DNA of 64,000 nucleotides, from positions 1,335,501 to 1,399,500 of the forward strand of contig JAJGOT010000122.1 in the NCBI GenBank assembly GCA_022457155.1, in the 5' to 3' direction. This document shows, piece by piece, positions 31,401-43,065 of this stretch. Each line of letters starts with the position of its first letter. Within the stretch, counting starts at the first letter, position 1. The notes beneath the pieces are model-generated. The model saw only the letters and a program-made list of their open reading frames with translations. It was not told where the DNA came from and made no database searches. Origin of the DNA: Cladopsammia gracilis. Its lineage: Eukaryota; Cnidaria; Anthozoa; Scleractinia; Dendrophylliidae. Position numbers and translations under genes: made by a program.

Positions 31401-32362
31401 ATCATTTATAGGTACATGGACAACAGATGAAGTAAATAAATCCATTGAAAAAGGTTATACAATCATAAAAATATACGAGGTTTGGCATTTTGAAAAGTCA
31501 AGCAATGATTTATTTAAAGGATATATCAAAAAATTCATGAAGCTTAAACTTGAATCAACAAAATATAATTTCAAAATGAAAAAGAAGAAATGATTTTCAG
31601 AAATAATGTCCAAAAAAAATTAGATATTGAATTAGGTGAATTAAATGAAAATGCAGGTTTACGAGCTATTGCTAAAATGTGTCTAAACAGTTTATGGGGT
31701 AAATTTGGTCAACGAAATAATATGAATCAATGTAAATACGTAACTGATATTAATGAATTTCATCAAATAGTACTTGATGATACCATTGATAATTTAAATA
31801 TGAATTTCATAAACACTGAAATGGTACAAATGGCTTATACGTATAAAGATCAGTTCATTGACAATTCATATAATACTAACATCTTTGTAGCATGTTTTAC
31901 AACCAGCAGTGCACGGCTAATGTTGTATGAAAAACTAGATTATTTAGGTAAACAAGTATTATATTTTGACACAGATAGTATTGTGTACATTGAATCTCCA
32001 AAGAGTAAGAAAGTAGAAACAGGAGATATGTTAGGTGATCTCACAGATGAATTAGATGGTGAAATTATAAAAGACAATTTTGTATCAGGTGGTCCAAAAA
32101 ATTATAGTTTCATATATGGAAGTAATAAACAGAAATGTGTTATCAAAGGTTTCAGACTTAACCACGAAAATTCCCAAATATGATTAAAATGGTAAAAAAC
32201 GAAATCAAAGACCTCACGTTGGTAAATGAAAAGAAAATAACCAGACAAAACAAACAAATCGTAAACAAATATGAAGAAAAGGTATACAGTTTTGGATATG
32301 ACAAGCGCGCAATAAAACACATATCTGAAAACTGTGTCGAAACATATCCTTATGGATATTAA
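28407..32362 (+). pseudogene. Protein-primed family-B DNA polymerase, at least four frame breaks
   Basis: The N-terminal part contains a CLARAIVTAYAHL block and a multi-cysteine zinc-finger region (29480-29870). Exonuclease motifs are visible as FFDFEC (29951), HNSKGYDSHF and YCRSDVDIL, and an inserted nuclease-like segment reads YEFQGCFWHGCPDCY. Polymerase motifs are DFCSLYPTVQ (motif A, near 31155), AKMCLNSLWGKFGQR (motif B) and YFDTDSIVY (motif C). GGRTNATK near 31089 is the region typical of protein-primed enzymes. Frame shifts occur near 29900, 31325, 31590 and 32183, so no active enzyme is made. Total span (~1310 codons) fits Polinton PolB. Confidence 0.9.
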
Positions 32363-32408
32363 AACCCCACTCTGATGGTTGAATAAAGGTTGGTAAAATC
32401 AACTTCCT

Positions 32409-32590
32409 GTTTCCCATGCGTGGGAAACGAATTTTAAGATAAGAAAACAATAGCATTGGATGACTTCATTTCATAGGGGGCTCCCCCTGTTTTTTCCGAG
32501 AATGTCACACACCGATAACTCCATCCTGTTTACAGTCTGATGACTCATTTCCTCACAATAAATATTCCCACACGTGGGAAAATCTTTGTT
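32409..32590. repeat. Right subterminal region with two TTCCCA-CGTGGGAAA palindromes
   Basis: TTTCCCATGCGTGGGAAA (32410-32427) and ATTCCCACACGTGGGAAA (32566-32583) are near-identical palindromes about 156 bases apart. Between them lies CCCCCTGTTTTTTCCGAGAA (inverted match to the left subterminal motif at 16271). The expected AGTAGT palindrome is absent. Confidence 0.5.
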
Positions 32591-32610
32591 CCATTGCGTA
32601 GATAACTAGA

Positions 32611-35600
32611 GTGGAAGGCATAATATTTCGCACACTTTTGATATCACTGATGGATAAACAGCGTTTTATTGCGTTTAGAACAGACCTGGCAAAGTTGAGA
32701 GATCTTGTAAAGGGAAATCAAAGTCCACAATATGTTGAAAATATTTTCTCTGAGTTAGTGAAAAAATACCCAGAACTAGCTGCTGATCCGGAAGGTTTAC
32801 CTAATTTGAAAGTTGGACCTTGTACTGCAAGTTCCCATATCCCAACCAAGAGATGATACGTCACTGCAGAAACTGGAAAGTGCTCATGTCCCGCTCTTCT
32901 GAAGACATTTTATGTGTACTGCAGACATGAGTACAATTGTAGGAAATCTGTCAATTTTGATTGTCAACAACCCCATGCTTGTTTTGATTTTTTTTTATTG
33001 TCAAAGATGTTATGAGGCATATGAATTGTCCACAATGTACCAGCCATACCCATTCACTGGGTTGAGGCAAATGGTTATTTCCAGCACTTAAGACAGATCA
33101 AAAGGACACTTTGCATTAAGTCATGTGATACATAATCTTAAAGGAAGTGCAGTAAAGTTCAGCACAAGTGCTTTGCAGGACGTAAGCTTGTTTCATTTCA
33201 TTGTTTATTAACCAATTGGAAGCAAGTAGATAACTCGTGTAAGAATTTTTTCCCTTGAAAATGTCATGGCCAGTCACCTTTTCACACCTGTACATGCCCA
33301 TGTGTGGATTGGAATAAATCAGCTGCTGAAGAGAACCATTATTCATCTCAAACATGTAATGTAATGTAATGTAATCTGTTAAAATTTTCTGTGAATTTTG
33401 ATCACTGGTTTGCTTGGTCTATTGAACTGTACTCCTATTCTAGCTGTAGACGTTTGTGAATGGCCTTGTTAAAAGGATGACACCAGTTGAAATAATTTAC
33501 ACATCAGACCAATGTAGAATTCCATGAAATATGAAAAATAGCGTTTTCCATTTTCAAATATCGGCTATTAGTTCCGTAGTTATCCAAGTTTTTAATATTG
33601 GTTAAACACGCAAATTAGGGGAGGGAGAGATGATGTCATTCACTCAGCCCGATTTTCATCAAGTATGCAAATAGAGATATCTCGGTCAATTTGCTGCAGA
33701 AACCATGATTGAAACCTGGCAGACAAAACTAATACTGGTGGCACATTTGCAGATGTAAACCAATTTGTTGCCATGACAACTCACTCTTTTCCAGTCCCCT
33801 TCAACCTTTTTTGTTTTTTTTAGCTGGCCAAGAAGTCTACCTAACACATTTATATGCTTGCCAGACCATACAGATTAGGCATCATTGGCAAATATCAAAA
33901 TAGAATGCTGAATGACCAGAAAGGCCTTTCACATCGAAGAGGTCTGGAAGCCAGTATGTTGCCATGGTAACAAAACTGTCAAATTCGTATTGTGGAACAA
34001 TTCTAGTAGTCTCACTGCAAAGAGTCAAACATTTCTGATACAAATTAGTTGATATATATTTATTTTTCGAACTTGATCAAAATTTGGCTAATTTGCATAT
34101 TTTGAAACCTTGAATGTCTCTGGAATGAGAAGAGATATTTGAAAATACTAAATGGCATTCTCTTACAGACGGGTTAGATTAGAGAAAGATGCAAATCTCA
34201 TCATAGTAGCACTTTTTTGCATTTCTGACACCAATAACTCAACATCTAACCTCAGCATAAGTTTGAAAAAAGGGCTTGTTATAATTTTATAGGTGAATAC
34301 TCAATAGGTAACAGGCAATCCAAAGCGGCAAGGGAGCTTTATTTTGCCCACGCAGCTAGCCAATCACAGGACAGGATTTCTTTCATCTGGCTCGCTCGAG
34401 ATGCCAGCCATTTACATGTAATAAACAATAATAGATGAGAGCAAAATCGTAAAGGGAGAGACTTTAGGAACCATAGCAGCTTCAATTTATGTATCACCAC
34501 CACGAGAGAATGACTGCCAGTAAACTATAATTTAGATTCAGTGTGAATAACACCATTGCAACATAATTGTGAAGATTTCCTTGAGGTCATAAAACTAATA
34601 TTATAAAAATAAAAGCAATATTATGTCAACATTAAATTCTCTGAATGAGTAAAGATATTGTGTAATGATTTTAGCACTGAATTGGCCTGAAAACTACAAA
34701 ACCCTCATCATGACAGTGCGTCTCAAAACTTTTAAGAGTTTAATTTTACCGAGTGGGGCTATATTGAAATTAACGCAATTTACTGGCAACAAAACACTAC
34801 ATTAACCATAATCGCTTAGCCCATTGACCGCCGTGCCAGCCAAAACCGGCCATACAATATCCACTGCTTTAAAAATTGCAACTTTCTCAATCGTGCGAAC
34901 ATTGCCTTAACATCAGTTGTGAGCATTGACTAGAAACTCCTTCAAATTGAGATACCCAATAAACACAAAAAAGTTAGTGATTTTTGCAGAATATCATCGT
35001 TTGAATTTGGACAATAACAGAAATGACCGTTTTTAACGTCATAGAAAAACACGTTTTTGCCTTTAGTTTTTTTATTCAAATCATCATTGCAAACCCAAAA
35101 GTCAACATTCACAGCAAAATTCAGTCCTAGTCCTAGCTTAGCACTGAATTTTTTTGCTCTTATTCGTTGCTCGGGCCAAGGTACAGCCTCTCGTTCTAAC
35201 GCATACTGACATTGCCTCGATTTTCAATATCACCACCGCACTGCATGCTGGGAAATAGCCACAATTTTTGACAGTGTTCCTTTCTTTCCGCACACATTTT
35301 ATAATTACACTAAGTCTACAGCCACTCCCACCCACTGCCGAAATTTCACGCTTGTTGTGTTCTTCAATGGTCGCAACTTCCAAAATATACCGTGGTAGGT
35401 CGAGAAATTCATCCACATTCAAGTCCCAAGGCTACTTTGTTTAGTGGCGGCCATTTTTCCAGTTCAACAAGCAACGAGCCAAACTCGTAAACGAAGTACA
35501 ACACCTAACTTGCTTCATTGAGAAAGTGGACTCTGAACTACCTTCAAGCTTGATGATGCTCATCAAGCAGCTCCTAAAGATGAAAAATGGCTGTGAACTT

Positions 35601-35850
35601 AGCAAAAATCGCAGATACATGATATTGAAGCCTTCATTACAATCCAACGAGTCACAATGACATTTCCAGTAAACTCGAGCCTTCAGTGTTTTAGAACAGC
35701 TGCACTTTCAATGGTAACCCCAAATATGGAGTCACAAAATCAATAAAAAACGAAAGAAGTTGCGGGCATCGATGGGGTAATAAAAATTTTGTACAATGTA
35801 CGTATAGTCATACTTCATTTTCAAAATAAAAATTGGGAATAAAAACTATA
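32611..35850. other. Largely non-coding; one short ORF and a (TGTAA)n microsatellite
   Basis: A short plus-strand frame at 32650-32856 (MDKQRFIAFRTDLAKLRDLV) is helical and may be a first exon or a relic; I do not recognise it. At 33354-33375 there is a short (TGTAA)n run. The rest is AT-rich, without recognisable genes. A minus-strand frame at 35138-35422 has no support. Confidence 0.3.
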
Positions 35851-37955
35851 TACAGTCGGACCTCCATTAAGCGGCCACCCTCGGGACTTTGAAAACTGGC
35901 CGTTTAATACAGGTACAATATAAATTGGATAGAAATGGCAGTCAACGTCATTTTATTGCCTCTATATAGCAAAAGGCTTGTTGAAAAGTGAACATATTGA
36001 AGATAAATGCAACTGCGTACAATTGCACACTTTCAAGACAATTCAAGGCGTTCATGGATAGATAGGACCGTTTGATATTGTGTTCGCTGCTTATTTCTGT
36101 GGGATTTTTGCTCTGGCAAGTTCTGTGTTTTATATATTAAACTTGCCATTTGCTTAGCGATCGAGCTCTGGGAAAAGCTTAAGTGTCAGCTACTGAATCT
36201 AGTAAATGCAGTGTAGTCTTTAAACCTGTGTATACGTGAAAGCATGATGAACGGGTAATCAGCAAAAAAATAAAATTCACTCTCTCACTCACTCGCTCCT
36301 TCCATCAGCTGTAAACTTAGTGAGCAAATGTTTTGTAACGAACACGTTTCGTAACAGGAATTCAACGTGAATCCGACGATTAATTTGATGTAAACAAATA
36401 TAGACAACAATAAGCTTACAGATGTTTCGCATTTGGAGTTTTTAGTGCAACAATAAAATCGATCTAACAGGATTTTGCAACCTAAACAAGCATTCTGATG
36501 CGTATCTAGCTTAAAATAATAAAATTTAGTTCGTAGGTAGTACGTGCTCTTGGACGGCGCAGTACTTAGTCCCGGACGGCCCGAGTTCGAATCTCCATAA
36601 AGTCCTTTTTTTTTCCTTTTTTTCTTTTTTCGAACTGGACATTATGAAAGTGATGTACTTTTTATTTTCGTTCGTCAAAAATCCTCACGTTTAATTAAAA
36701 ATATATATATATATATATCGAACCGTGTCAGTGTGAAAACGTAAGCTTACGGCAATATTGCGTTAAGCGTTACGCGTTAGCATTTCTTCTTCTCGGGTTG
36801 GCTCTTAGGAGCCTTTGATTAGACATAATTTTAAGCTTATGTTTCTCTGTAAAAGCACTCAAATCACTTGGGAGTTAAAGGTGCCACGAGTTCAAGCTGT
36901 GTACAGCTTCTTGTTATTATTATTATTAATGTCACCACACACAACAAGAGAAACAAAACCATGCAATCTCACTTTGTGACTCTGTATTGGTAGATGGCTG
37001 ATGGGTAGATGACTGCTGCTTTCTTATCTGGATAAAAGGAGAGAATACAATGTATAACAACCACGGTGACATTTGATTACTTTAGGATATTAAATTTACC
37101 TTGATTGAAAAACCAAGTTATAAAAATACACTGCCACAGCAATTAGTGTACTAAAGCTGTATATTCCTATGATAAATATCATTTTACAGTTACATCCATG
37201 AACATGTGGAGAATAACTTTCAGAACTTAATGCCTATGTTAAGTGCAGAGATGAACAGCACAGCTGTTCTGCTAATATAACACGTCAAAATAATACTAAT
37301 TGATGGAGATGAATGTAGGCTACTGTTAGTTGCAGTGAAGCCGGTAGTTCTGAAAAAGGAATGCCTTGCATATTGGTGAATAGTATCACAGTCGAACCTG
37401 TATAGACATGTAATGGCCCTGTATTAAACAGTTGCTAACATCTTTTTATAGCCCCGTGGTGGGAAAAAATTATTTTGAGATCTGATTGGGCAATCAAAAG
37501 TTGATTTGTGGATAAAGTCATTATATTCTGGGCTTGAATAAGAGCGATTTTCTCTATAATTTGAAAGTAGAGGATTTCGGTTAAAAAAGCCACTGTTATC
37601 AAACTTGTAATTAATAAACATGTTGCGTTGACTCATGTGCTTGCTTCTCTTGTCTATTTTTTATACGATCTATTGGCTTTGCCTTTTTTCAACTAGAAAC
37701 TTTCACTGTAATGTTACTAGGAAAATCTTTATTCACAATCTTTGTTGATTCTGCTTGATTACGTATTTAATAATATAAATAAAGAAAAATGTTTGAATTG
37801 TTCTTTCGAATCACGCAAGTGATTAGCTGCTTCTAACAAAAGTCTAAAGCAACTACCGTTCATGGTTCAGTGTCTGCACTGTAAGTGGCCAACCTGTATT
37901 TAAGCAGCCAATTTCTAAATTCTCAAGGGTGGCCATTATACACAGGATTGACCGT
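35851..37955. mobile_element. Tigger/pogo-like non-autonomous element
   Basis: The left end reads TACAGTCGGACCTCCATTAA then GCGGCCACCCTCGGGACTTT. The inverted right end, from 37955 leftwards, reads TACGGTCAATCC... then GGCCACCCTTGAGAATTT, about 70 percent alike by eye over ~65 bases. A TA at each edge fits Tc1/mariner-type targets. A further end-like sequence (CAGTCGAACCTGTATAGACA) at about 37390 suggests a nested relative. The interior has no transposase, and at 36540-36610 a B-box-like GAGTTCGAATCTC precedes a T-rich stretch. Confidence 0.5.
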
Positions 37956-38010
37956 ACTTTAATTGGCAAACAAATTCCCTTTGATCTACAGATACACTCA
38001 AAGTAGTGGT

Positions 38011-38156
38011 TGTTATATCCATGATGTAATCGAGTCACATGCATATCATGAAGTAATCGGACACCCAGAGTTGTGCAATAGAGCATATGTTTTTGTAAAC
38101 TTTTACTTTTATCTTTTCGTTGATTAAACCAGACTAGATGTTCTCGATTTGTTACA
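38011..38156 (+). repeat. Short 5' LTR, inferred
   Basis: A ~146-base segment starts TGTTATATCC and ends GATTTGTTACA. It is followed at once by TTGGCGACGAGG, which looks like a primer-binding site used by many Ty3/Gypsy elements. No 3' LTR was found because the element is truncated. Confidence 0.4.
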
Positions 38157-40905
38157 TTGGCGACGAGGAAATTCGGAACAAATGGCAACCTAAGGGAACG
38201 TCGGAGAATTTTGCGAATTGGTGGAATCCTGGACTCAATACGCAGAACGCCTGGACCAGTGTTTCGAAGCGAACGAAATCAAAGATGGAAAGAAAAAAGG
38301 GCAATCCTGCTGAGCATTTGTGGAAGCAAAACGTATGGATTGATTCGACACCTGCTACAACCCAAGAAGCCGAGTGAATCAAAAGTCCAAGAAATCTACA
38401 CGGCTCTAGAATGACACTATTCGCCAAGGCCAAGCGTATGGAACGATTTAAATTTCACACCAGAAAGCGTAATGAGGGAGAAAACATGTTGGAATTTGTC
38501 GCTGGACTTTGCAGGCTATTGGAATAATGCTCAAAGACATGCTGCGAAATAGATTGGTTTGTGGAATCAGTGATGACTGCATCCAACGAAGGCTGTTAGC
38601 AGAAGGGGAACTCTCATTCGAGAAAGCCATGGAAATAGCTTTGGCAAATGACCAGCCCCCAAAGCGGTAATAATGTCAAAAAGGTCAAGGATAGCACGAA
38701 ACCTCGGAATGAGAAGAAACGGGAATGTCATCGATGTGGTGGAAATCACGATCCCACAAGGTGTATGTTCAAGAACGAAGTATGTTACAGATGTCAACAA
38801 AAGGGACATATGGCAAAAGTTTACACAAAGAAGAAGAAACCGCAAAGAAGGCAAGATAAAAGTAAACACCGGCAAACAGAAAACGCGCTTTGTTCAAGGG
38901 AGTGACAAAGATGATGTCTTAACCATGTACCACTTGTCTTGTGAACAGAAGAAATCCTTCAAAGTAGAAATCGACACTGGCGCATCGTAAATGATATTAA
39001 GTGAAGACACTTACGGAAGATTGCGTGACGCATTAGGTCCACTAGAAAAAACGAAAGCTGTGCTAAGTACATATACAGGCAAACAGATTTCAGTGGTCGG
39101 AGCAGTTGTAATTCCCGTTAAATATAGAGATCAACAGCATAAATTAAGAGCAATCATTGTGAAAGGTAGCGGACCAAATCTGCTGGGTTGAGACTGGCCA
39201 CAAAGCATTCGCTTAGATTGGACCACGATTTTACACACATCCAGCCAGGAACCCCCGATCGTCACTTGATGACATACTGACAAAATATTCTGATGTATTT
39301 GCTGAAGGACTGGGCACGATCAAAGGAGTCAAAGCAAAGATTTATGTGGATCCAGACGCGGAACCAAAGTATGTTAAAGCCAAATCGGTGCAGTACTCAT
39401 TGAAGTCCAACGTGGAATTTGAGCTTAAGAAGGTTGGTGCGTGAAGGCATCATTTCACCAGTAGAATCTTCTGAATGGGCAGCACCCATTCTACCAGTCG
39501 CAAAGCCCAAAGGAAGTTGTGAGAATCTGTGGAGATAACAAGATGACTGTAAACCAGGTGTGCAAACTGGACAATTACCCAATACCCAAATTAGAGGATC
39601 TCCTGGCGACCCTAAGAGGGGGTGAAAAGTTCACCAAGCTGCATATCAGCAGATGACCTTGGATGAAGAATCTCGGAAGTTTACAACCATAAATACGCAT
39701 AAAGGCCTTTTTCAGTACAATAGGCTACCATTTGAAGTCTCCTCTGCACCAGGAATTTTCCAGAGGACAATAGAAAACCTTTTACAACGTATTCCACATG
39801 TCATTGTACGGATGGACAACATTCTCATCAGTGGCAAAGATCACAACGATCATGTGGCTAATTTAGAAGCAGTGCTCAAGAAATTGTCAACAGCTGGGCT
39901 GAGGCTGAGACGAGAAAAGTGCTTCTTTATGGTGCCGGAAGTCACATATTGCGTTTATGTGATCAATGGGAGGGGTATCAAGCCTGTAGCAGCTAAGGTG
40001 GAAGCCATACAGAATGCCCCAGCACCTGAAAATATTACACAGCTCCGTGCATTCCTTGGAATGTTGAATTATTACCATTGCTTCCTACCAGACATTGCTA
40101 CAGTCCTGGAATCACTCCACAAGCTGCTAAGACAAGGTATGGCATGGTGTTGGAAGATTGAACAACAGAGGGCATTCGAGACAGCCAAGAAACTCCTTCA
40201 GTCTGCAGAGCTCCTAGTTCGTTTCCAACCAGATCTGGACCTGATATTGGCGAGCAATGCCTCAGACTACGGAGTAGGAGCCGTACTCTCTCACTGGATG
40301 GCCAATGGAATGGAGCGCCCCATTGGTTGTTTCAAGATCACTGAATACAGCTCAACGCAAAAACTTAACCATCGAGAACAAGGCCTTAGCCATCATCTTC
40401 GGAGTGAAGAAATTCAGTCAGTTTTTGTACGGACGGAAGTTCACCATACAGACGGATCACAAGCCACCGGAAGGACTCTTAAATGAGCAGAAGGGAGTCC
40501 CCCAAGAGTTCAGCAGTGGGCACTTACGTTGGCAGCATAAGAATACAAAATTGCCTATAAAGCAGGGGAAGCAAATGCCAATGCGGATGCATTAAGTCGC
40601 TTTCCCTTGTACGAAATGCCTGAGTCTGTTCCTGTACCAGGAGAGACAGTGTTGCTGTTGGAGTATCTAGATCAGACCCCAGTCAATGCACGGCACATCC
40701 AGGAATGGACAAGGCATGTTCCAGTTCTATCAAGAGTGCACCAGTTCACACATAATGGATGGCCAACCCAGTGCCAAGACGTAAAACTGCACCCATATTT
40801 GAGCCGGAAGGCCGAGTTGACCATAGAAGATGGATGTGTTCTGTGGGGCAACAGGGTGATAGTGCCACCGCAAAGCTTTTTTAATAACTGTAACAATACA
40901 TGAAG
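38157..40905 (+). pseudogene. Ty3/Gypsy retrotransposon gag-pol remnant
   Basis: The gag part (38190-38880) ends in two zinc knuckles (CHRCGGNHDPTRC; CYRCQQKGHMAKV, last Cys lost). An aspartic protease motif (EIDTGAS at 38965-38988) and a reverse transcriptase follow (RKFTTINTHKGLFQYNRLPF, then VRMDNILISG where YxDD is expected). After these come RNase H pieces (FLYGRKFTIQTDHKPPEGLL) and the start of the integrase linker. It breaks off near 40900 before the integrase core. Several stops and frameshifts show a dead copy. Confidence 0.8.
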
Positions 40906-41648
40906 TCGTTTAAAATAGTATAGATAATACGCACACGTACAAACATTTACATGCTTAGCAAGAAGGAAAAAGAAAGTACACAAACAAATCGAAATAAGCT
41001 AACATAAGCGCTCCTGGGTGGAAAGCCTTGGGCAAAAAAATTATTAAAAATGTTGAAATTGAGAAAATACATCGTTTTTTTTCTTTGGGGGGTGACACAA
41101 CTTGTGATTAATTAAGCATGGAACGATGAATTTGAAAGAAAGCAAGATTTGGAATCATACCGAAAAAACTCACAAGTTCAAAGTGTACTGATATCATAAT
41201 TAATGACTACCTTCAAAGGCAGATTATTTTACTGTTTCAATTGTAACTTTATACGCGTTGTAGAATCCATGATGTTCAATGCAAATCAATGCAGCTTCGC
41301 CGACAAATTAGCGCTCACTTCTATGTTCACTAAAGTAAACAAGAAATACTCGACACATTGTGGAAATTTCCATCACTACAGATTGTGCCCTTTACTTCAT
41401 AAGATACATCACCTACTAACTCCGAAGTGTTACAATCTATGACGAGTGAAATGTTTATAAAGTCATTGCATTATGCATTGTGGATTTGCAAGCTGTTTCT
41501 GGCGGTTGTGACATGGAATTCCTGTAAAGTGCACACCAACCAAGCGAATATCAGTAAACAGTGTTAGAAACTTAAACACTGAAGTGTCAAACAGCATGCA
41601 GTCATGCAGTTTAATTAATCATATAAAGTTATATTACTCTAAACACAG
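40906..41648. other. Non-coding stretch
   Basis: AT-rich, with no coding or repeat signal I can support. It may be an intron or intergenic sequence before the exon at 41649. Confidence 0.3.
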
Positions 41649-42110
41649 CTTGAATATGTGGATCAGTTGTCAGACACAATTCTGGAATCTGATGTCCTTT
41701 TGTTGAAACTTGGCTTGGGCTTGAATACCATCGGCAAAAGAGAAGAATTAAGGAAAATAATATCAGGTAAAGACTTGCAAGGCAATTTGCAATACCAAAC
41801 TCCTTTCCCTTTTAATTGAGGCACAGCTGCTCTAGTTGAAGTGCAGATAAATATTTGTAATATAAAGGTGGGTCTTTGTTTCTTAATAGGAACTACAAGT
41901 TTAAACGCTGAAAAACAGAAAGGTGAGGGCATTCTACTTTTTTCTGTTCACCTATGACTTTCACTGGCGTACTTTCATGGAAAGAAATTAAATGATACAA
42001 TTTCTTGTTATGTACCCTGACAGCAAGAAGTGCAGAAGAAATAAAAGACTTGATCAACAAAGTGATATTTCAATGGAAGCGTGCTAAACCATCACTTTCT
42101 ACATCAAAGG
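41649..42110 (+). CDS. Two exons of an unidentified spliced gene
   Basis: Exon 41649-41766 (acceptor CAG, donor GTAAAG) encodes LEYVDQLSDTILESDVLLLK and a following GLGLNTIGKREELRKIIS. Exon 42024-42110 (acceptor CAG, donor GTACCA) encodes ARSAEEIKDLINKVIFQWKR. The intron phases match (one base plus two), which supports real exons. The helical sequence matches no family I can name. Neighbouring exons were not found. Confidence 0.4.
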
Positions 42111-43065
42111 GTACCAGCTGTAACCAGGGTTGCCATGATCAGGGAAAAGTCTGGGAAAACCAGATTTTGTTTTCAAATTCAGGACTGAAGATTTGGATTA
42201 GGGAATTTAATAGTGGAGCCCGCAGGCTGAAGGTCCGGCGGAGCACCATACTCACAGAACCTATGCCCGTCATTTTTCATGGTCACGGCTAGCGGAATGT
42301 TTCACGAGCGCGTTGTGTGCCCTCTGCCCTCCATACGTTTTTGGCTAGCTCGCTGGTGCGTATGATGTCGCAAAACATGCGTGTGTGATGCCACACAACA
42401 TCTGGGATCTTTGAGGCTTTGTTTTTCCAGCGGCTACACAGCCGTCAGCTCAAACACTTTAGTTGCAGGATTTTTTGGTGTTTTCAGCGCAAAATTAAAG
42501 TCGTTATTACCCAACATTTTTGGGGGGTTTGCTACTCAAGACAGGATACCAATTAAGGGATACTCAAGAGCCGCTTTTGTGGAAATAGAAGAGCTTTCAG
42601 GGATAAAATCTTGCTTCGAGGAACTATATACGTTTTTAGCAATGCGGAGAGATAGGTTCGTTTTAGAGATTTCAGCACCTAAGAAAGAATTTTCAAGTAC
42701 AGTAGTTGCCGGAGGGACTTAAAGGTAAAACAAATTGCATTTTTCGATGGGAATTTATCTTGATATTAATCTGTGATTGACTTTTTGTTTGTGTTCTCAT
42801 TAGTTTTGGAGAATTGTTTATAAACTTGTAGCTTAAATTCAGTTGTATTAATTTCTTGAATTTCATCGAACACACGGCTCGGCCTCGATGCGCTATAAAT
42901 TGTACGCATTTTGCTTTTAAACATAAACTAATACACGACTTTCATAATGGCGGATGGCGTGCCGGACTGGTAACAACTATTGCACGAAAACGAGGTCAGT
43001 AAGGCCTCGTCTCACTCAAATCGCTTACAACAAAACAAGGTCAAGAGTTTGTTTTGGTCACAATA
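42111..43065. other. Non-coding stretch, probably intronic
   Basis: A frame at 42381-42722 is not supported by composition or similarity. No other feature was recognised. Confidence 0.25.

Larger units (their letters stand above)
16095..32590 (+). mobile_element. Polinton/Maverick (adintovirus-like) provirus, copy 1
   Basis: It holds the Polinton hallmark set: protein-primed family-B DNA polymerase, retrovirus-like integrase, adenain-like cysteine protease, FtsK/HerA-type packaging ATPase, penton-like and double-jelly-roll-like capsid proteins. The left end begins AGTAGT, consistent with the AG start known for Polintons. The right end, after the polymerase stop at 32362, holds sequence related to the left subterminal region (an inverted TGTTTTTTCCGAGAAT motif) but no full terminal inverted repeat, so the right boundary is approximate and may be truncated. 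Frameshifts and stops in the polymerase, capsid, penton and PLA2 genes show it is no longer functional. Confidence 0.9.

Noticed and set aside
16095..32590. Free-living virus genome or contaminating contig
   Set aside because: Both sides are eukaryotic repeats, several genes are broken, and a second partial copy lies 34 kb away. An integrated element is the better reading.
33354..33375. CRISPR-like or regulatory array
   Set aside because: It is a plain five-base microsatellite (TGTAA)n without spacers.
35138..35422. Minus-strand 94-codon frame as a gene
   Set aside because: No motif, splice support or neighbour supports it. Composition looks random.
36535..36620. tRNA-like sequence with a B-box-like GAGTTCGAATCTC
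   Set aside because: No convincing A-box or cloverleaf could be drawn, and the 3' part runs into a T-rich tract. At most a decayed SINE.
42381..42722. Plus-strand 113-codon frame as a gene
   Set aside because: No recognisable motif, and it lies between an exon pair and a transposon. Probably intronic chance frame.
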